Shown here: positions 17,322 through 25,841 of the stretch, piece after piece
How positions within the stretch are numbered: position 1 is the stretch's first letter
Layout: every line of letters begins with the position of its first letter
From: Eubacteriales bacterium
GTDB lineage: Bacteria > Bacillota > Clostridia > Peptostreptococcales > Anaerovoracaceae
DNA length: 43,517 bases
Direction: 5' to 3'
NCBI GenBank assembly: GCA_029009055.1
Contig: JAQXJR010000005.1
Span: forward strand, 1-43,517
Position numbers and translations under genes: made by a program
Notes under the pieces: model-generated
What the model saw: only the letters and a program-made list of their open reading frames with translations
Database searches by the model: none
What the model was told of the DNA's origin: nothing

Positions 17322-17900
17322 CTATTGGCCGTCGCTCCAGTTCAGCAGGCCTCTTAAGAAGCCTCCCTGGGCCTTCTTCTTCGGGGCGGATGATGGGTCG
17401 TAATATACGATCTTAGACTGGAATGAATTCTCGTCGGATACGATGTAGGCGCAGGAGCCGTTCGTCATATCGCGCGGCCTGGTCAGGCTGCCGGGGTTTA
17501 TGAGGTGGACGCCGTCGAACTCCGTGTTCACAGGTATGTGGGTATGGCCGAAGCAGACGGCGTTACAGCCGTTCTCCTCCGCCAGGTAGACCAGACCAGA
17601 CATATCCCGGTCCACGTTCTCCATGTGGCCGTGGGTCACGAGTATGTTACCGGACGGAGCTGAAACTATCTGAAAAGACCGCTCGAAGCAGCGGTCACAG
17701 TTACCCGGGACGGAGACTACCGGCACGTTAACTCTTTGCTCGAGGGCAGACGCGTCACGCTGGTAATCACCGCAATGTATGATCAGGTCTATCTTCTTCG
17801 ACCGCCCCTCAGGCGATGTGAGCTCGCCGTTCACTCTGCCGTACATTTCCACGGCTTTCTCTATGTCTCCATGTGTGTCGCTTACTACTAAAATATTCAT
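17322..17900 (-). CDS. YfcE/MJ0936-type metallophosphodiesterase
   Basis: Cytoplasmic calcineurin-like phosphoesterase of 192 aa, close to the family's usual length. The metal-site motifs appear in order: SDTHG near the N-terminus, IIHCGDYQRD, VPGNCDR, VTHGHMENVD and CFGHTHIPVN. The relatives hydrolyse phosphodiesters with Mn2+ or similar metals, and the natural substrate is generally not settled. An AGGGGAT ribosome binding site precedes the ATG. The C-terminal tail (about 25 residues, PSSAPKKKAQGG onward) extends past the family core. It is transcribed away from the neighbouring permease gene. Confidence 0.9.
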   Translation of the reverse strand: MNILVVSDTHGDIEKAVEMYGRVNGELTSPEGRSKKIDLIIHCGDYQRDASALEQRVNVPVVSVPGNCDRCFERSFQIVSAPSGNILVTHGHMENVDRDMSGLVYLAEENGCNAVCFGHTHIPVNTEFDGVHLINPGSLTRPRDMTNGSCAYIVSDENSFQSKIVYYDPSSAPKKKAQGGFLRGLLNWSDGQ

Positions 17901-18080
17901 TTCTATCCCCTGGCATATTCGCGTGTAAACTTATGTAAAATGCCCTTAAAATCTGATATTATTATATTATAGATTGCTTGTTCATGATCCGCTAAAATGC
18001 CGGATTTTCACTAAAATATACTACATCAGCAGGCCCGCCCGGTCAATCACTTTGGCCTGAAGGCGCGCCCGGGGGAATAA

Positions 18081-19436
18081 ATGGATAATCAGGATCTTAA
18101 TGGAAATAAGAAGACCGGGAAGGTGAGATTCGCCGGCAAAGACTGGGACTGGGACGGCCATGCTATGATGTCCGCCTTCATAACGGCTGCCGCCATAATA
18201 GTATTCTATTTTCTTGTTAAGAATATAAACTGGGTCGGCTCCGTGCTCCAGAAGATAAACAGCACGCTCGCGCCTTTCTACTATGGCATACTCATGGCCT
18301 ATCTGCTCAGCCCTGTATATAACTCTACGGTGAAGAGGTGCTACAGGCTGGGAGTGAGAAGAGAGGGAGCGTCGAAGGGTAAGGCCATGAGAACGGCTCG
18401 TGTCATAGGGAGCATCGTTTCCATGATCGTGCTCATCGGCGTCATGACCGGAGTGATCTGGCTCTTTCTTCCGAGGATATTCAGGAGTGTCGTTTCGTTT
18501 GTAAACATACTGCCGCACAGGCTGGAGCAGCTTAACGACCTCATAGCTTCACTCAGCACCGGAAAGCTCGGAGGTGGAAGTAAATTCGCTGAGATAGCCG
18601 GGCAGACTGCCGAGCAGCTGGAGAAGTGGATAGAGGAGAAGGTCATCCCGTCCATGGGCGGCACTATGTCTAAGCTCTCTGACAGCGTCATAGTGACCAT
18701 AAGGACCATACTCGACTTTATAATCGGCATAATAGTAAGCGTGTACCTGCTGAACGATAAGGACAGGTTCCAGGCTAAATTCAAGAAGCTGATCCGCGCC
18801 CGCTTTAACGCTGAGCAGGTGAGCAGTATCTACGAGTTCGGCACCTTCGTAAATAAGACGTTCGGCGGTTTCATAATCGGTAAGATCATAGACTCCATAA
18901 TCATAGGCATAATCTGTTATGTGGTCATGAGGCTGATCCATCTGCCTTACCCGGTGCTCATAAGTTCCATAGTTGGCGTGACGAATGTCATACCGTTCTT
19001 CGGGTCTTTCATAGGAGCTATACCGTCGTCGATAATAATCTGCGTCGTGAACCCGCTTCAGGCCTTATACTTCATTATCATGGTCTTCCTGCTCCAGCAG
19101 TTCGACGGGAACATACTGGGACCGAAGATCCTGGGAGATTCCACAGGGCTGGACAGCTTCTGGGTGCTTTTCTCCATAATAATGGCGGGCGGTCTGTTCG
19201 GCGTTCCGGGCATGATCCTGGGCGTGCCGACGTTCGCTGTCATCTACTATTACACGGGTAAGTATGTCCGTAAGAGGCTCACGGCTAAGCACAGGCCGTT
19301 TGACGATGCCTCATACACCAGGCTGGACGAGTACGGTATAGATAAGGCGGAGACAGTAGAGATCATCCATGACCAGGAAGAGCATGATTCCAATAAGAAG
19401 AGCCTGATGAGCATGATACATAAGAAATCGAAATAG
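18081..19436 (+). CDS. AI-2E family (PerM/YtvI-like) membrane transporter
   Basis: A 451-aa polytopic membrane protein with about eight TM segments, of the AI-2E exporter/UPF0118 family. Typical features are the first TM pair with LAPFYYGILMAYLLSPVYN, a long periplasmic helical loop (residues about 140-210), the YLLNDKDRF turn, and the C-terminal block LPYPVLISSIVGVTNVIPFF...GAIPS, followed by LLQQFDGNILGPKILGDSTGL. The substrate is not certain for most members; some are Na+/H+ antiporters or exporters. A GGGGGA ribosome binding site precedes the ATG. It lies 41 bases before murB and may be co-transcribed with it. The charged C-terminal tail is cytoplasmic. Confidence 0.9.
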   Translation: MDNQDLNGNKKTGKVRFAGKDWDWDGHAMMSAFITAAAIIVFYFLVKNINWVGSVLQKINSTLAPFYYGILMAYLLSPVYNSTVKRCYRLGVRREGASKGKAMRTARVIGSIVSMIVLIGVMTGVIWLFLPRIFRSVVSFVNILPHRLEQLNDLIASLSTGKLGGGSKFAEIAGQTAEQLEKWIEEKVIPSMGGTMSKLSDSVIVTIRTILDFIIGIIVSVYLLNDKDRFQAKFKKLIRARFNAEQVSSIYEFGTFVNKTFGGFIIGKIIDSIIIGIICYVVMRLIHLPYPVLISSIVGVTNVIPFFGSFIGAIPSSIIICVVNPLQALYFIIMVFLLQQFDGNILGPKILGDSTGLDSFWVLFSIIMAGGLFGVPGMILGVPTFAVIYYYTGKYVRKRLTAKHRPFDDASYTRLDEYGIDKAETVEIIHDQEEHDSNKKSLMSMIHKKSK

Positions 19437-19477
19437 GGGCCAGCGTGAGAAGCTGCCCCAGAGGGTATGAAATAAAT

Positions 19478-20356
19478 ATGGAAATAATTAAGAATGCTGA
19501 AATGAGTAAGTACACATCGTTCAGGGCGGGCGGTAAGGCTGACCTGCTCATGATCCCCGAGAACGAGGATGAGCTTAAGCAGGCGGTGACCGAGGCTTTG
19601 GATCGGAGCGGTAAGTATTACCTCATAGGAAACGGAACGGATACGATAGTTACAGACGCGGGGCTCAGAGAGCCGGTCATAATACCGGGCCAGGGCTTTG
19701 CTGATTTTAAGATAGATGGCGATGAGATCGTGGCGGGGCCTGCTGCCTTAGTCACTTCTGTAGCAAAGTCAGCCGCTGCTGAGTCTCTGACTGGCATGGA
19801 AGGCCTGTCGGGCATACCGGGCAGCATGGGTGGCGGAGTCTTCATGAACGCCGGAGCCTACGGCTACGAGATGAAAGACGTCGTGAAGTCCGTTCGGGTC
19901 ATGAGCCGGGACGGGAAGTCCTTCCGGGAGCTCGCTGTGGACGAGCTCGACATGAGCTACAGGCACAGCATACTGGAAGAAACAGGCGAGATAATAACGA
20001 GAGTCACCCTGAAACTTAGAAAGGGAGATAAAGAAGAAATCTTTGCTAAGATGAAAGATTTAACGGAGAGAAGGGTATCCAAGCAGCCTCTCAATTACCC
20101 GAGCGCCGGGAGCTTCTTTAAGAGACCGGAAGGTTACTTCGCCGGGAAGCTGATCCAGGACGCTGGCCTTAAGGGGCTCATGGTCGGAGGAGCGCAGATC
20201 TCTGAGAAGCACAGCGGCTTCATGATAAACGCGGGAGGAGCCACAGCGACAGACATAATAGACCTCATGCGGCTGGTCCAGAACACGGTCATGGATAAGT
20301 TCGGCGTGAAGCTGGAGCCTGAGGTCAGGATAATAGGAGAAATGCCGGAGAATTAA
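19478..20356 (+). CDS. murB: UDP-N-acetylenolpyruvoylglucosamine reductase MurB
   Basis: FAD enzyme that reduces UDP-GlcNAc-enolpyruvate with NADPH to UDP-MurNAc, a committed step of peptidoglycan synthesis. Its 292 aa fit the Gram-positive MurB form. Motifs: SFRAGGKADLL, YLIGNGTDTIV and GLSGIPGSMGGGVFMNAGAYG (FAD/pyrophosphate region), PSAGSFFKRP with the catalytic Ser, HSGFMINAGGATATDI, and the C-terminal Glu in LEPEVRIIGE. The ATG at 19478 is chosen because it begins the family's N-terminus; the upstream in-frame extension to 19445 has no ribosome binding site. It is the first clear member of a murB-rapZ-whiA cluster. Confidence 0.96.
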   Translation: MEIIKNAEMSKYTSFRAGGKADLLMIPENEDELKQAVTEALDRSGKYYLIGNGTDTIVTDAGLREPVIIPGQGFADFKIDGDEIVAGPAALVTSVAKSAAAESLTGMEGLSGIPGSMGGGVFMNAGAYGYEMKDVVKSVRVMSRDGKSFRELAVDELDMSYRHSILEETGEIITRVTLKLRKGDKEEIFAKMKDLTERRVSKQPLNYPSAGSFFKRPEGYFAGKLIQDAGLKGLMVGGAQISEKHSGFMINAGGATATDIIDLMRLVQNTVMDKFGVKLEPEVRIIGEMPEN

Positions 20357-20384
20357 CTATATAGCCGTCTATGGGGGGATTTAT

Positions 20385-21275
20385 ATGGGCGAGACTGTAA
20401 TGGGTAAGATGAACGTCGTCATCGTGACCGGGCTTTCCGGAGCGGGGAAGACACATGCCGCAGACTGGTTCGAGGATAAGGGGTATTACTGCATAGATAA
20501 CATGCCCCCTCTTCTGATCAGGAATTTCCTGGAGCTGGCTGATTACAACAGCAGCAGGATATCTAAAGCCGCGTTCGTCGTCGACATCAGGAGCGAGGAT
20601 TTTAAGGAAGGACTTAAAGACGCCTTGAATTATATGAGGCAGTCGCCGGAGATAAGCTATAAGATCCTGTATATAGAAGCGTCGGATGAGGCTCTCATCG
20701 CCAGGTATAACGAGACCAGGCGCCGCCACCCGCTTTCGACGGGCATGACCACGAACGACATCATAGAGCAGGAGCGGCATATGCTAGACTCCATCAGGAG
20801 GCAGGCCGACTACATCATAGACACGACCAACCTGAAGACCGCTGAGTTCCAGCACGAGATGGACAGGCTGTTCGAAGGCGGCGAGGAATACACATCCAAG
20901 CGGGCTTTCGGCATAAACATCATTTCGTTCGGCTATAAATACGGCATGCCGCAGGATATAGACATAGCATTCGATATGAGGTTCATCCCGAACCCTTACT
21001 ATAAGAAGAGTCTGAAGAAGCTGACGGGGAATAATAAGAAGGTCCAGCAGTATGTCCTGAAGTTCGACATAACGAAGAAATTCATAAAACAGGTCGACGA
21101 CCTGATAAACGACCTGATCCCGAGCTTCATTAAAGAAGGAAAATACCATCTGAATATCGCTTTCGGCTGCACGGGCGGCCAGCACAGGTCTGTGACCATG
21201 GCGAACGAGATGGCGAGGATATTCCGCGAAGAAGGCTATAGGGTGACGCTGGAGCACAGGTCTCTGGATAGATAG
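20385..21275 (+). CDS. rapZ: RapZ/YvcJ family nucleotide-binding adapter
   Basis: P-loop NTPase of the RapZ (YvcJ) family, 296 aa. It shows Walker A GLSGAGKT at about residue 15, CIDNMPPLL, RRRHPLS, and the C-terminal signature FGYKYGMPQDID...DMRFIPNPYY and GCTGGQHRSVTMAN. In enterobacteria the protein steers RNase E to glmZ and so tunes glucosamine-6-P synthase; in Bacillus it is linked to competence and wall metabolism. Both fit its place next to murB. The ATG at 20385 follows a GGGGGG stretch; internal ATGs at 20400 and 20409 lack one. The usual third gene, yvcK/glmR, is missing between it and whiA. Confidence 0.96.
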   Translation: MGETVMGKMNVVIVTGLSGAGKTHAADWFEDKGYYCIDNMPPLLIRNFLELADYNSSRISKAAFVVDIRSEDFKEGLKDALNYMRQSPEISYKILYIEASDEALIARYNETRRRHPLSTGMTTNDIIEQERHMLDSIRRQADYIIDTTNLKTAEFQHEMDRLFEGGEEYTSKRAFGINIISFGYKYGMPQDIDIAFDMRFIPNPYYKKSLKKLTGNNKKVQQYVLKFDITKKFIKQVDDLINDLIPSFIKEGKYHLNIAFGCTGGQHRSVTMANEMARIFREEGYRVTLEHRSLDR

Positions 21276-21372
21276 AGGCCCGGAGGGAAGCTCCGCGGGA
21301 TGACTTTGCAAAGGGAAATAAAGCAGTTACTTTCAGTCGGCGCCTATGGCGGCAGACAGCAGTGGAGGAAAA

Positions 21373-22326
21373 ATGTCTTTCTCATCAGATACGAAAAAAG
21401 AGCTTTCCGGAATAGAGCCCGCTAAGGCTTGCTGTCAGTTGGCTGAGATAGCCGGTTTCCTTAGGGTGGCCGGAAGTCTGAGACTGGCCGGAGGCGGTAA
21501 TTTCGACATAGTGGTCACGACAGAGAGCCCTGCCATAGCCAGACATTACGTAAAGATGATAAAGGCGTATTTCCGCACTAAGGCGGAGATAGAGATAAAG
21601 CAGGACCAGTCGCCTCTTAGGAAGGGTCAGAGAGCACACGAGTACGAGATCATAATCGGGCATGACGATAATTCTGAGTCTATTTTAAGAGAGACCGGGA
21701 TCTTGCTCGTGAGGCAGGGTTCTAACTACCTGACCAGCGGCATATATGAGGATGTCGTCAGGAAGAAATGCGACAGGAAAGCTTACCTCAGAGGGGTGTT
21801 CATGGGCGCCGGTATGGTGAGCGACCCGGCTAAGAGTTATCATCTGGAATTTTCGAGCTCACGGCAGGCTCTGGCTGTGGATATAAAGAAGCTGCTCGGG
21901 ACGTTCGGCGTTAACGCCGGCATATCCGAGAGGCGGGGGAAGTACGTGACTTATGTCAAGAATTCTGCGGCTATTAGTGAGATATTGGCCCAGATAGGGG
22001 CTGATACTCAGGTACTGAAGTATGAGAACGCCAGGATCAGAAATGAGATGGTGGGCGACGCCGCCAGGATGGCTAACTGCGATAACGCTAATACGGACAG
22101 GGTCCTGGACGCGTCTGAGAGGCAAATGGCCGCTATTAAGAAAATCAGAGACGCGGGGAAGATGGACGACCTTCCACCTAAGCTCAGGGAGACGGCAGAG
22201 CTGAGGCTGGCTAATCCTGACGCCAGTCTGTCGCAGCTGGGCGAGATGTCGGAGCCTAAGCTTAAGAAATCAGGCGTGAATAATAGGCTGAAGAAGCTGG
22301 AAAGCATAGCCTCGAAAATCGTATAA
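21373..22326 (+). CDS. whiA: WhiA DNA-binding protein
   Basis: WhiA homolog, 317 aa: an N-terminal LAGLIDADG-like fold (residues about 1-210, without homing-endonuclease activity in the family) joined to a C-terminal helix-turn-helix (SLSQLGEMSEPKLKKSGVNN). Conserved blocks are SFSSDTKKEL, CCQLAEIAGFLR, RGVFMGAGMVSDP..YHLEF and NANTDRVLDASERQ. In Gram-positive bacteria WhiA affects cell division and chromosome segregation. The ATG at 21373 is preferred over the in-frame ATG at 21346 because GTGGAGGAAAA precedes it. A 97-base spacer separates it from rapZ, where yvcK would normally lie; the spacer has the palindrome CTTTGCAAAG (21304-21313). Confidence 0.95.
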   Translation: MSFSSDTKKELSGIEPAKACCQLAEIAGFLRVAGSLRLAGGGNFDIVVTTESPAIARHYVKMIKAYFRTKAEIEIKQDQSPLRKGQRAHEYEIIIGHDDNSESILRETGILLVRQGSNYLTSGIYEDVVRKKCDRKAYLRGVFMGAGMVSDPAKSYHLEFSSSRQALAVDIKKLLGTFGVNAGISERRGKYVTYVKNSAAISEILAQIGADTQVLKYENARIRNEMVGDAARMANCDNANTDRVLDASERQMAAIKKIRDAGKMDDLPPKLRETAELRLANPDASLSQLGEMSEPKLKKSGVNNRLKKLESIASKIV

Positions 22327-22449
22327 ATATACAAAATGAAGTCCTGTGACGGGCAGGCAAGGCGGAACATTAGCCGGATAATTGCGCGTTTCAGGGCTTT
22401 TTCAGTGTTTTCGTGTAAACGGTAAATAAACCGTGTGCTTGGCAGCATA

Positions 22450-22498
22450 AAAGATCCGGTCCCAGTTTACTCACTGAGATCGGATCTTTCTACTTTTC
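22450..22498 (+). terminator. Terminator after whiA
   Basis: A 16-bp stem beginning AAAGATCCG and ending CGGATCTTT (22450-22465 with 22474-22489, two G-T-type mismatches), followed by a T-rich run. The rest of the 308-base spacer (22327-22634) holds only this stem, a CTTTGC hexamer and the prfC promoter. Confidence 0.78.
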
Positions 22499-22565
22499 TG
22501 TAGTTGTTGTTTCTTTGCCGCTATATCTGAAGTCATTCATGCGGAAGTTAACGGCAGAATAAACT

Positions 22566-22594
22566 TTGTCAGAAGCGGAAGCATGTGATAAAAT
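22566..22594 (+). promoter_or_regulatory. prfC promoter with extended -10
   Basis: TTGTCA (22566-22571), a 17-base spacer and TAAAAT (22589-22594) preceded by TGA (extended -10). The leader is about 35 bases, with GAGGAC before the ATG. Confidence 0.75.
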
Positions 22595-22634
22595 CAGCTT
22601 TTGGATTCTATTGTAATTTTAATGAGGACAGAGA

Positions 22635-24200
22635 ATGAAAAACGATATTAATGCCAGACGAATTTTCGGCATTATCTCCCACCCGGACGCTGGTAAGACG
22701 ACCCTCACCGAGAAGCTCCTGCTCCACGGCGGTGCTATCCGCGAGGCTGGAACGGTAAAAGCCAGAAATAACTCCAAGTTCGCTACGTCGGACTGGATGG
22801 AGATCGAGAAGCAGCGTGGAATTTCCGTAACTTCCTCGGTCATGCAGTTCGAGTATGAGGGGAAGATCATTTCTATCATGGATACACCGGGACATAACGA
22901 CTTCGGAGAGGATACCTACAGGATCCTGACCTCGGTCGACTCGGCCGTCATGGTCATCGACGGAGCGAAGGGTATCGAGGCCCAGACGAAGAAGCTTTTT
23001 AAGGTCTGCGCGATGCGGGGCATTCCGGTCTTCACTTTCATGAATAAGTTCGACCGGGAAGCTAGGGATCCGCTGGATTTGATGGAGGAACTGGAGGAGA
23101 TCCTGGGCCTGCCGTCCGTTCCGGTCACCTGGCCGATTTCCTGCGGACAGAACTTCGAGGGCGTCGTCGACCTGCTGACGAATAAGGCGTACCTTTATAA
23201 GGAGGGTGAAACCATCGACCTAGGCGAGGATGGTGTCTTCGGGCCGGGACTCGAAGGTGAGATTTCCGACGGACTCCTGCAGGACCTGCGCGATGAGATC
23301 GAGCTGGTCGAGGGCGCCGGAAATGAATTCGACCGCGCCGCTGTCGACGCCGGTAAGCTGACCCCGGTCTTCTTCGGATCTGCTCTGGCGGATTTCGGAA
23401 CGACGCCGTTCCTCCAGCACTTCCTGGAGATGTCCCCCGCGCCGGGACCGCGTAAGACGACGGACGGAGAAGTGAAACCGGAGGATCCTTTCTTCTCGGG
23501 CTTCATTTTCAAGATTCAGGCTAACATGAACCCGGCCCACAGAGACCGGCTGGCCTTCCTGCGGATCTGCTCGGGTAAATTCGAGAGAGGCATGAACGTG
23601 ACATTGTCCCGGACCGGTAAGACCATGAAATTATCCCAGTCCACCCAGCTCTTCGCGAACGAGCGTGAGACGGTCGACGAGGCATGGGCAGGAGACGTTA
23701 TCGGACTCTACGATACCGGTAACTACCAGGTCGGCGATACGATAACGACCCGGAAGGAACCCCTCTTCTTCGAACCGCTGCCGACCTTCCCGCCGGAGCT
23801 TTTCATGCAGGTATCGGCGGCCGATACGATGAAGGCGAAGCATTTTCAGAAGGGAGTAGCCCAGCTGGCTCAGGAAGGCGCGGTCCAGGTCTATAAGACC
23901 GAGTATAACGACGTGATCCTGGGAGCGGTCGGACAGCTGCAGTTCGACGTTTTCGAGTATCGTCTGAAGAACGAATATAACGCTGACATCTATAAGCAGA
24001 TGCTGGACTTCCGTCTGGCGCGCTGGGTCCTGACCGAAGATATGGAAGCGGTGAAGGATACGCTGGATTCCCGGCTGAAGCTGGTATTTGATGTGAAGGA
24101 GCGCCCGCTGATCCTGTTCCCGAACCAGTTCTCTCTGAACTACTATATGCAGGAAAACCCGGACATTAAGCTGGCCGAGGCGTTGGAGATAACGAATTAA
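22635..24200 (+). CDS. prfC: Peptide chain release factor 3
   Basis: Translational GTPase that removes RF1/RF2 from the ribosome after termination. The 521-aa length matches RF3. G motifs: HPDAGKTT, DTPGHNDF and NKFD; the RF3-like switch region KQRGISVTSS is present, as are domains II-III (LRICSGKFERGMNVTLSRTGK) and the C-terminal FDVFEYRLKNEYN block. Codon choice differs from most neighbours: Arg is mostly CGN, including CGG, and Ile is almost never ATA, whereas flanking genes such as rapZ and lepA favour AGG/AGA and ATA. This suggests horizontal transfer or a different expression class, a trait shared with the next gene. Confidence 0.96.
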   Translation: MKNDINARRIFGIISHPDAGKTTLTEKLLLHGGAIREAGTVKARNNSKFATSDWMEIEKQRGISVTSSVMQFEYEGKIISIMDTPGHNDFGEDTYRILTSVDSAVMVIDGAKGIEAQTKKLFKVCAMRGIPVFTFMNKFDREARDPLDLMEELEEILGLPSVPVTWPISCGQNFEGVVDLLTNKAYLYKEGETIDLGEDGVFGPGLEGEISDGLLQDLRDEIELVEGAGNEFDRAAVDAGKLTPVFFGSALADFGTTPFLQHFLEMSPAPGPRKTTDGEVKPEDPFFSGFIFKIQANMNPAHRDRLAFLRICSGKFERGMNVTLSRTGKTMKLSQSTQLFANERETVDEAWAGDVIGLYDTGNYQVGDTITTRKEPLFFEPLPTFPPELFMQVSAADTMKAKHFQKGVAQLAQEGAVQVYKTEYNDVILGAVGQLQFDVFEYRLKNEYNADIYKQMLDFRLARWVLTEDMEAVKDTLDSRLKLVFDVKERPLILFPNQFSLNYYMQENPDIKLAEALEITN

Positions 24201-24218
24201 GGAAGAGAAGCGAAGACG

Positions 24219-24250
24219 AAGCGACCGTACACGCGTGCTGTCGCTTTGAC
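24219..24250 (+). terminator. Weak terminator-like hairpin after prfC
   Basis: AAGCGAC (24219-24225) pairs perfectly with GTCGCTT (24240-24246) and encloses CACGCGTG. The T-tract is poor, so read-through into the next gene is possible. Confidence 0.45.
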
Positions 24251-24307
24251 TTATTATAAACCCGGCATGACCGGGCGGTCTTGATTCCCCGAGGAGTCTA
24301 TCATAAA

Positions 24308-25555
24308 ATGAAGGTATCTGATAATGAAGTTTTCGGAGGAATTGAGTATGAAAAACTGATTCTTGCAGTCCTCTGCGCGGCTGCCGTCACGGCAGGCATG
24401 ATGCCGGCAGCGTTCGCCGCAGTACCGCCGACCACGATGAAGGTCGGAAGCCCCAGTGCGATGACGAGTTTTAATTCGACACAGAATGAGAGCTTCGATA
24501 ACGTGAAGGTCAGCGTCGACGGGGATCAGATGAATGTCGAGTTTAAGACATCCCTGAAGTTCCAGGAGATTAAATTCGCAGCCCGCAGCGTGAAGAAGAA
24601 CGCGCCGTCGGCCAGAGGCGTCTGCCGCGATATGACGATGACGACGAAAAACGGCTACCGGATTTATAAGGGAACGGTAAATAAGTATGCGATCGCTGAT
24701 AACGGTCAGTATTACCTGGTCATCCTCGGCTATCGTAAGGGCAGCACGAAGAGTGTGACTCTGTACCGCCACATGCTTTTTAAGAAGTCGGATTCCGGCT
24801 ATAAGATCCTGAAATACAGTAATGTCGTCGACAGAAATAATAAGTTTACTAAGAAGTTCAGCGCTTCGAAGTACGCGGCCTCGAAATATAAGGACGTTTA
24901 CATGAAGGACGTCCAGATGCTGGTTCTGAGAGACCCGAAGACGAAGAAACTGTCGAAGATGACTCCGTCCAGAGTTAAATACATTAAGAGTCAGGCGAAG
25001 AAGATCACGGCCGGATCGACGACGAAATACGGGAAGGACCGGAAGATCTACCAGTACATGGGAAGAAACTTCTATTACGATAATGTTTCCCACGAGAATG
25101 GCGGAAACGGAGCGCTCTTCATTCCATATCTTAACCTTCTGCACCAGCAGAATAAGAAGAAGAGCATGAACAGCTCGAACGGCAGAGTCGGAACCGTCTG
25201 CATCGGATACGCAGCGCTGAACGCGGAACTTTGCAGAGCGGTCGGCATCCCGGCCAGAATCGTATATGGACATCACATTTCGAATCCGCATAACTGGTAC
25301 CGGACATGGACCGCCGAGCCCAAGCCGGGTGTCACCGACCACTGGTGGGTCGAGGCCTGGATTAACGGACGCTGGGTTGCGATGGACCCGACTGCCGCGA
25401 CAGGAAATAAGTGGTCGAAGGGTTCCGATCATCCGTGGACGTACACGGGACTCACGACGATGGCCTACTTCGATCCGACGGTCGAGCAGCTGTCTCAGAC
25501 CCACGTCACTTACGGCGTAGTCGATTTCCGTTATGGAGATTTCAGCGACTTCTAA
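24308..25555 (+). CDS. Secreted transglutaminase-like (cysteine protease fold) protein
   Basis: Exported protein with a C-terminal transglutaminase-like core. The catalytic Cys is in GTVCIGYAALNAELCRAVGIPAR, the His in DHWWVEAW and the Asp in VAMDPT. The first roughly 200 residues after the leader are beta-rich and unassigned (NVKVSVDGDQMNVEF). The leader LILAVLCAAAVTAGMMPAAFA is a clear signal peptide core. The start is odd. GGAGGA (24335-24340) and ATG (24348) are ideally placed, but five A residues follow where six would give M-K-K-L-I-L-A-V; as written that ATG hits TGA at once. The alternative in-frame ATG at 24308 (GAGGAG upstream) gives an acidic N-terminus, poor for export. Codon use resembles prfC, not the flanking operons. 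Confidence 0.8.
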   Translation: MKVSDNEVFGGIEYEKLILAVLCAAAVTAGMMPAAFAAVPPTTMKVGSPSAMTSFNSTQNESFDNVKVSVDGDQMNVEFKTSLKFQEIKFAARSVKKNAPSARGVCRDMTMTTKNGYRIYKGTVNKYAIADNGQYYLVILGYRKGSTKSVTLYRHMLFKKSDSGYKILKYSNVVDRNNKFTKKFSASKYAASKYKDVYMKDVQMLVLRDPKTKKLSKMTPSRVKYIKSQAKKITAGSTTKYGKDRKIYQYMGRNFYYDNVSHENGGNGALFIPYLNLLHQQNKKKSMNSSNGRVGTVCIGYAALNAELCRAVGIPARIVYGHHISNPHNWYRTWTAEPKPGVTDHWWVEAWINGRWVAMDPTAATGNKWSKGSDHPWTYTGLTTMAYFDPTVEQLSQTHVTYGVVDFRYGDFSDF

Positions 25556-25586
25556 ATCACGAATCATAAATCCGTCCGGATTAGAG

Positions 25587-25622
25587 AAACGGCGGGGGCC
25601 CTGTGGCTTCCGCCGTTTTTAT
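25587..25622 (+). terminator. Terminator after transglutaminase-like gene
   Basis: AAACGGCGG (25587-25595) pairs with CCGCCGTTT (25610-25618), followed by TTT. Confidence 0.88.
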
Positions 25623-25745
25623 AAGGTTATTATCGATGAAGTTCATGACCGCCGGCAAAGGTTGAAAGCGTGTAATGGGAGGCGTTTGGGGCCAGTGTTT
25701 TACAATTCGTGAAATGTGTACATAAAAATTTGAGATTTTTTGTGG

Positions 25746-25751
25746 TATAAT
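25746..25751 (+). promoter_or_regulatory. V-ATPase operon promoter P1 (extended -10)
   Basis: TATAAT preceded by TGG. No good -35 lies at the normal distance, so it would depend on the extended -10. Transcripts would begin near 25758, at the start of the inverted repeat 25756-25778. Confidence 0.5.
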
Positions 25752-25755
25752 TAAA

Positions 25756-25778
25756 ACGGACGTGTAGATTGCGTCCGT
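25756..25778. promoter_or_regulatory. Inverted repeat overlapping P2 -35 (candidate operator)
   Basis: ACGGACG (25756-25762) and CGTCCGT (25772-25778), a perfect 7-bp inverted repeat with a 9-base spacer. It covers the -35 of P2 and the first transcribed bases of P1. It can act as an operator or as a 5' mRNA hairpin. Confidence 0.5.
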
Positions 25779-25797
25779 GTCATGTATTTATTATAAT
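25769..25797 (+). promoter_or_regulatory. V-ATPase operon promoter P2
   Basis: TTGCGT (25769-25774), a 17-base spacer and TATAAT (25792-25797). The leader is about 38 bases, with AAAGGGGGTGG before the TTG start of the first gene. Confidence 0.65.
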
Positions 25798-25841
25798 ACA
25801 AGAGTAATGTTTTTGAAAATTATTGCAAAGGGGGTGGACTT

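Noticed and set aside
17901-18080. Riboswitch before the AI-2E-type permease
   Set aside because: Only short stems (CAGGCC/GGCCTG) are present; no known riboswitch core was recognised.
18549-18941. 130-codon minus-strand frame inside the permease gene
   Set aside because: No start signal or conserved sequence; shadow frame.
24254-25567. 437-codon open frame on the minus strand
   Set aside because: It lies wholly antisense to the transglutaminase-like gene, has no ribosome binding site or recognisable motif, and is explained by that gene's codon bias.
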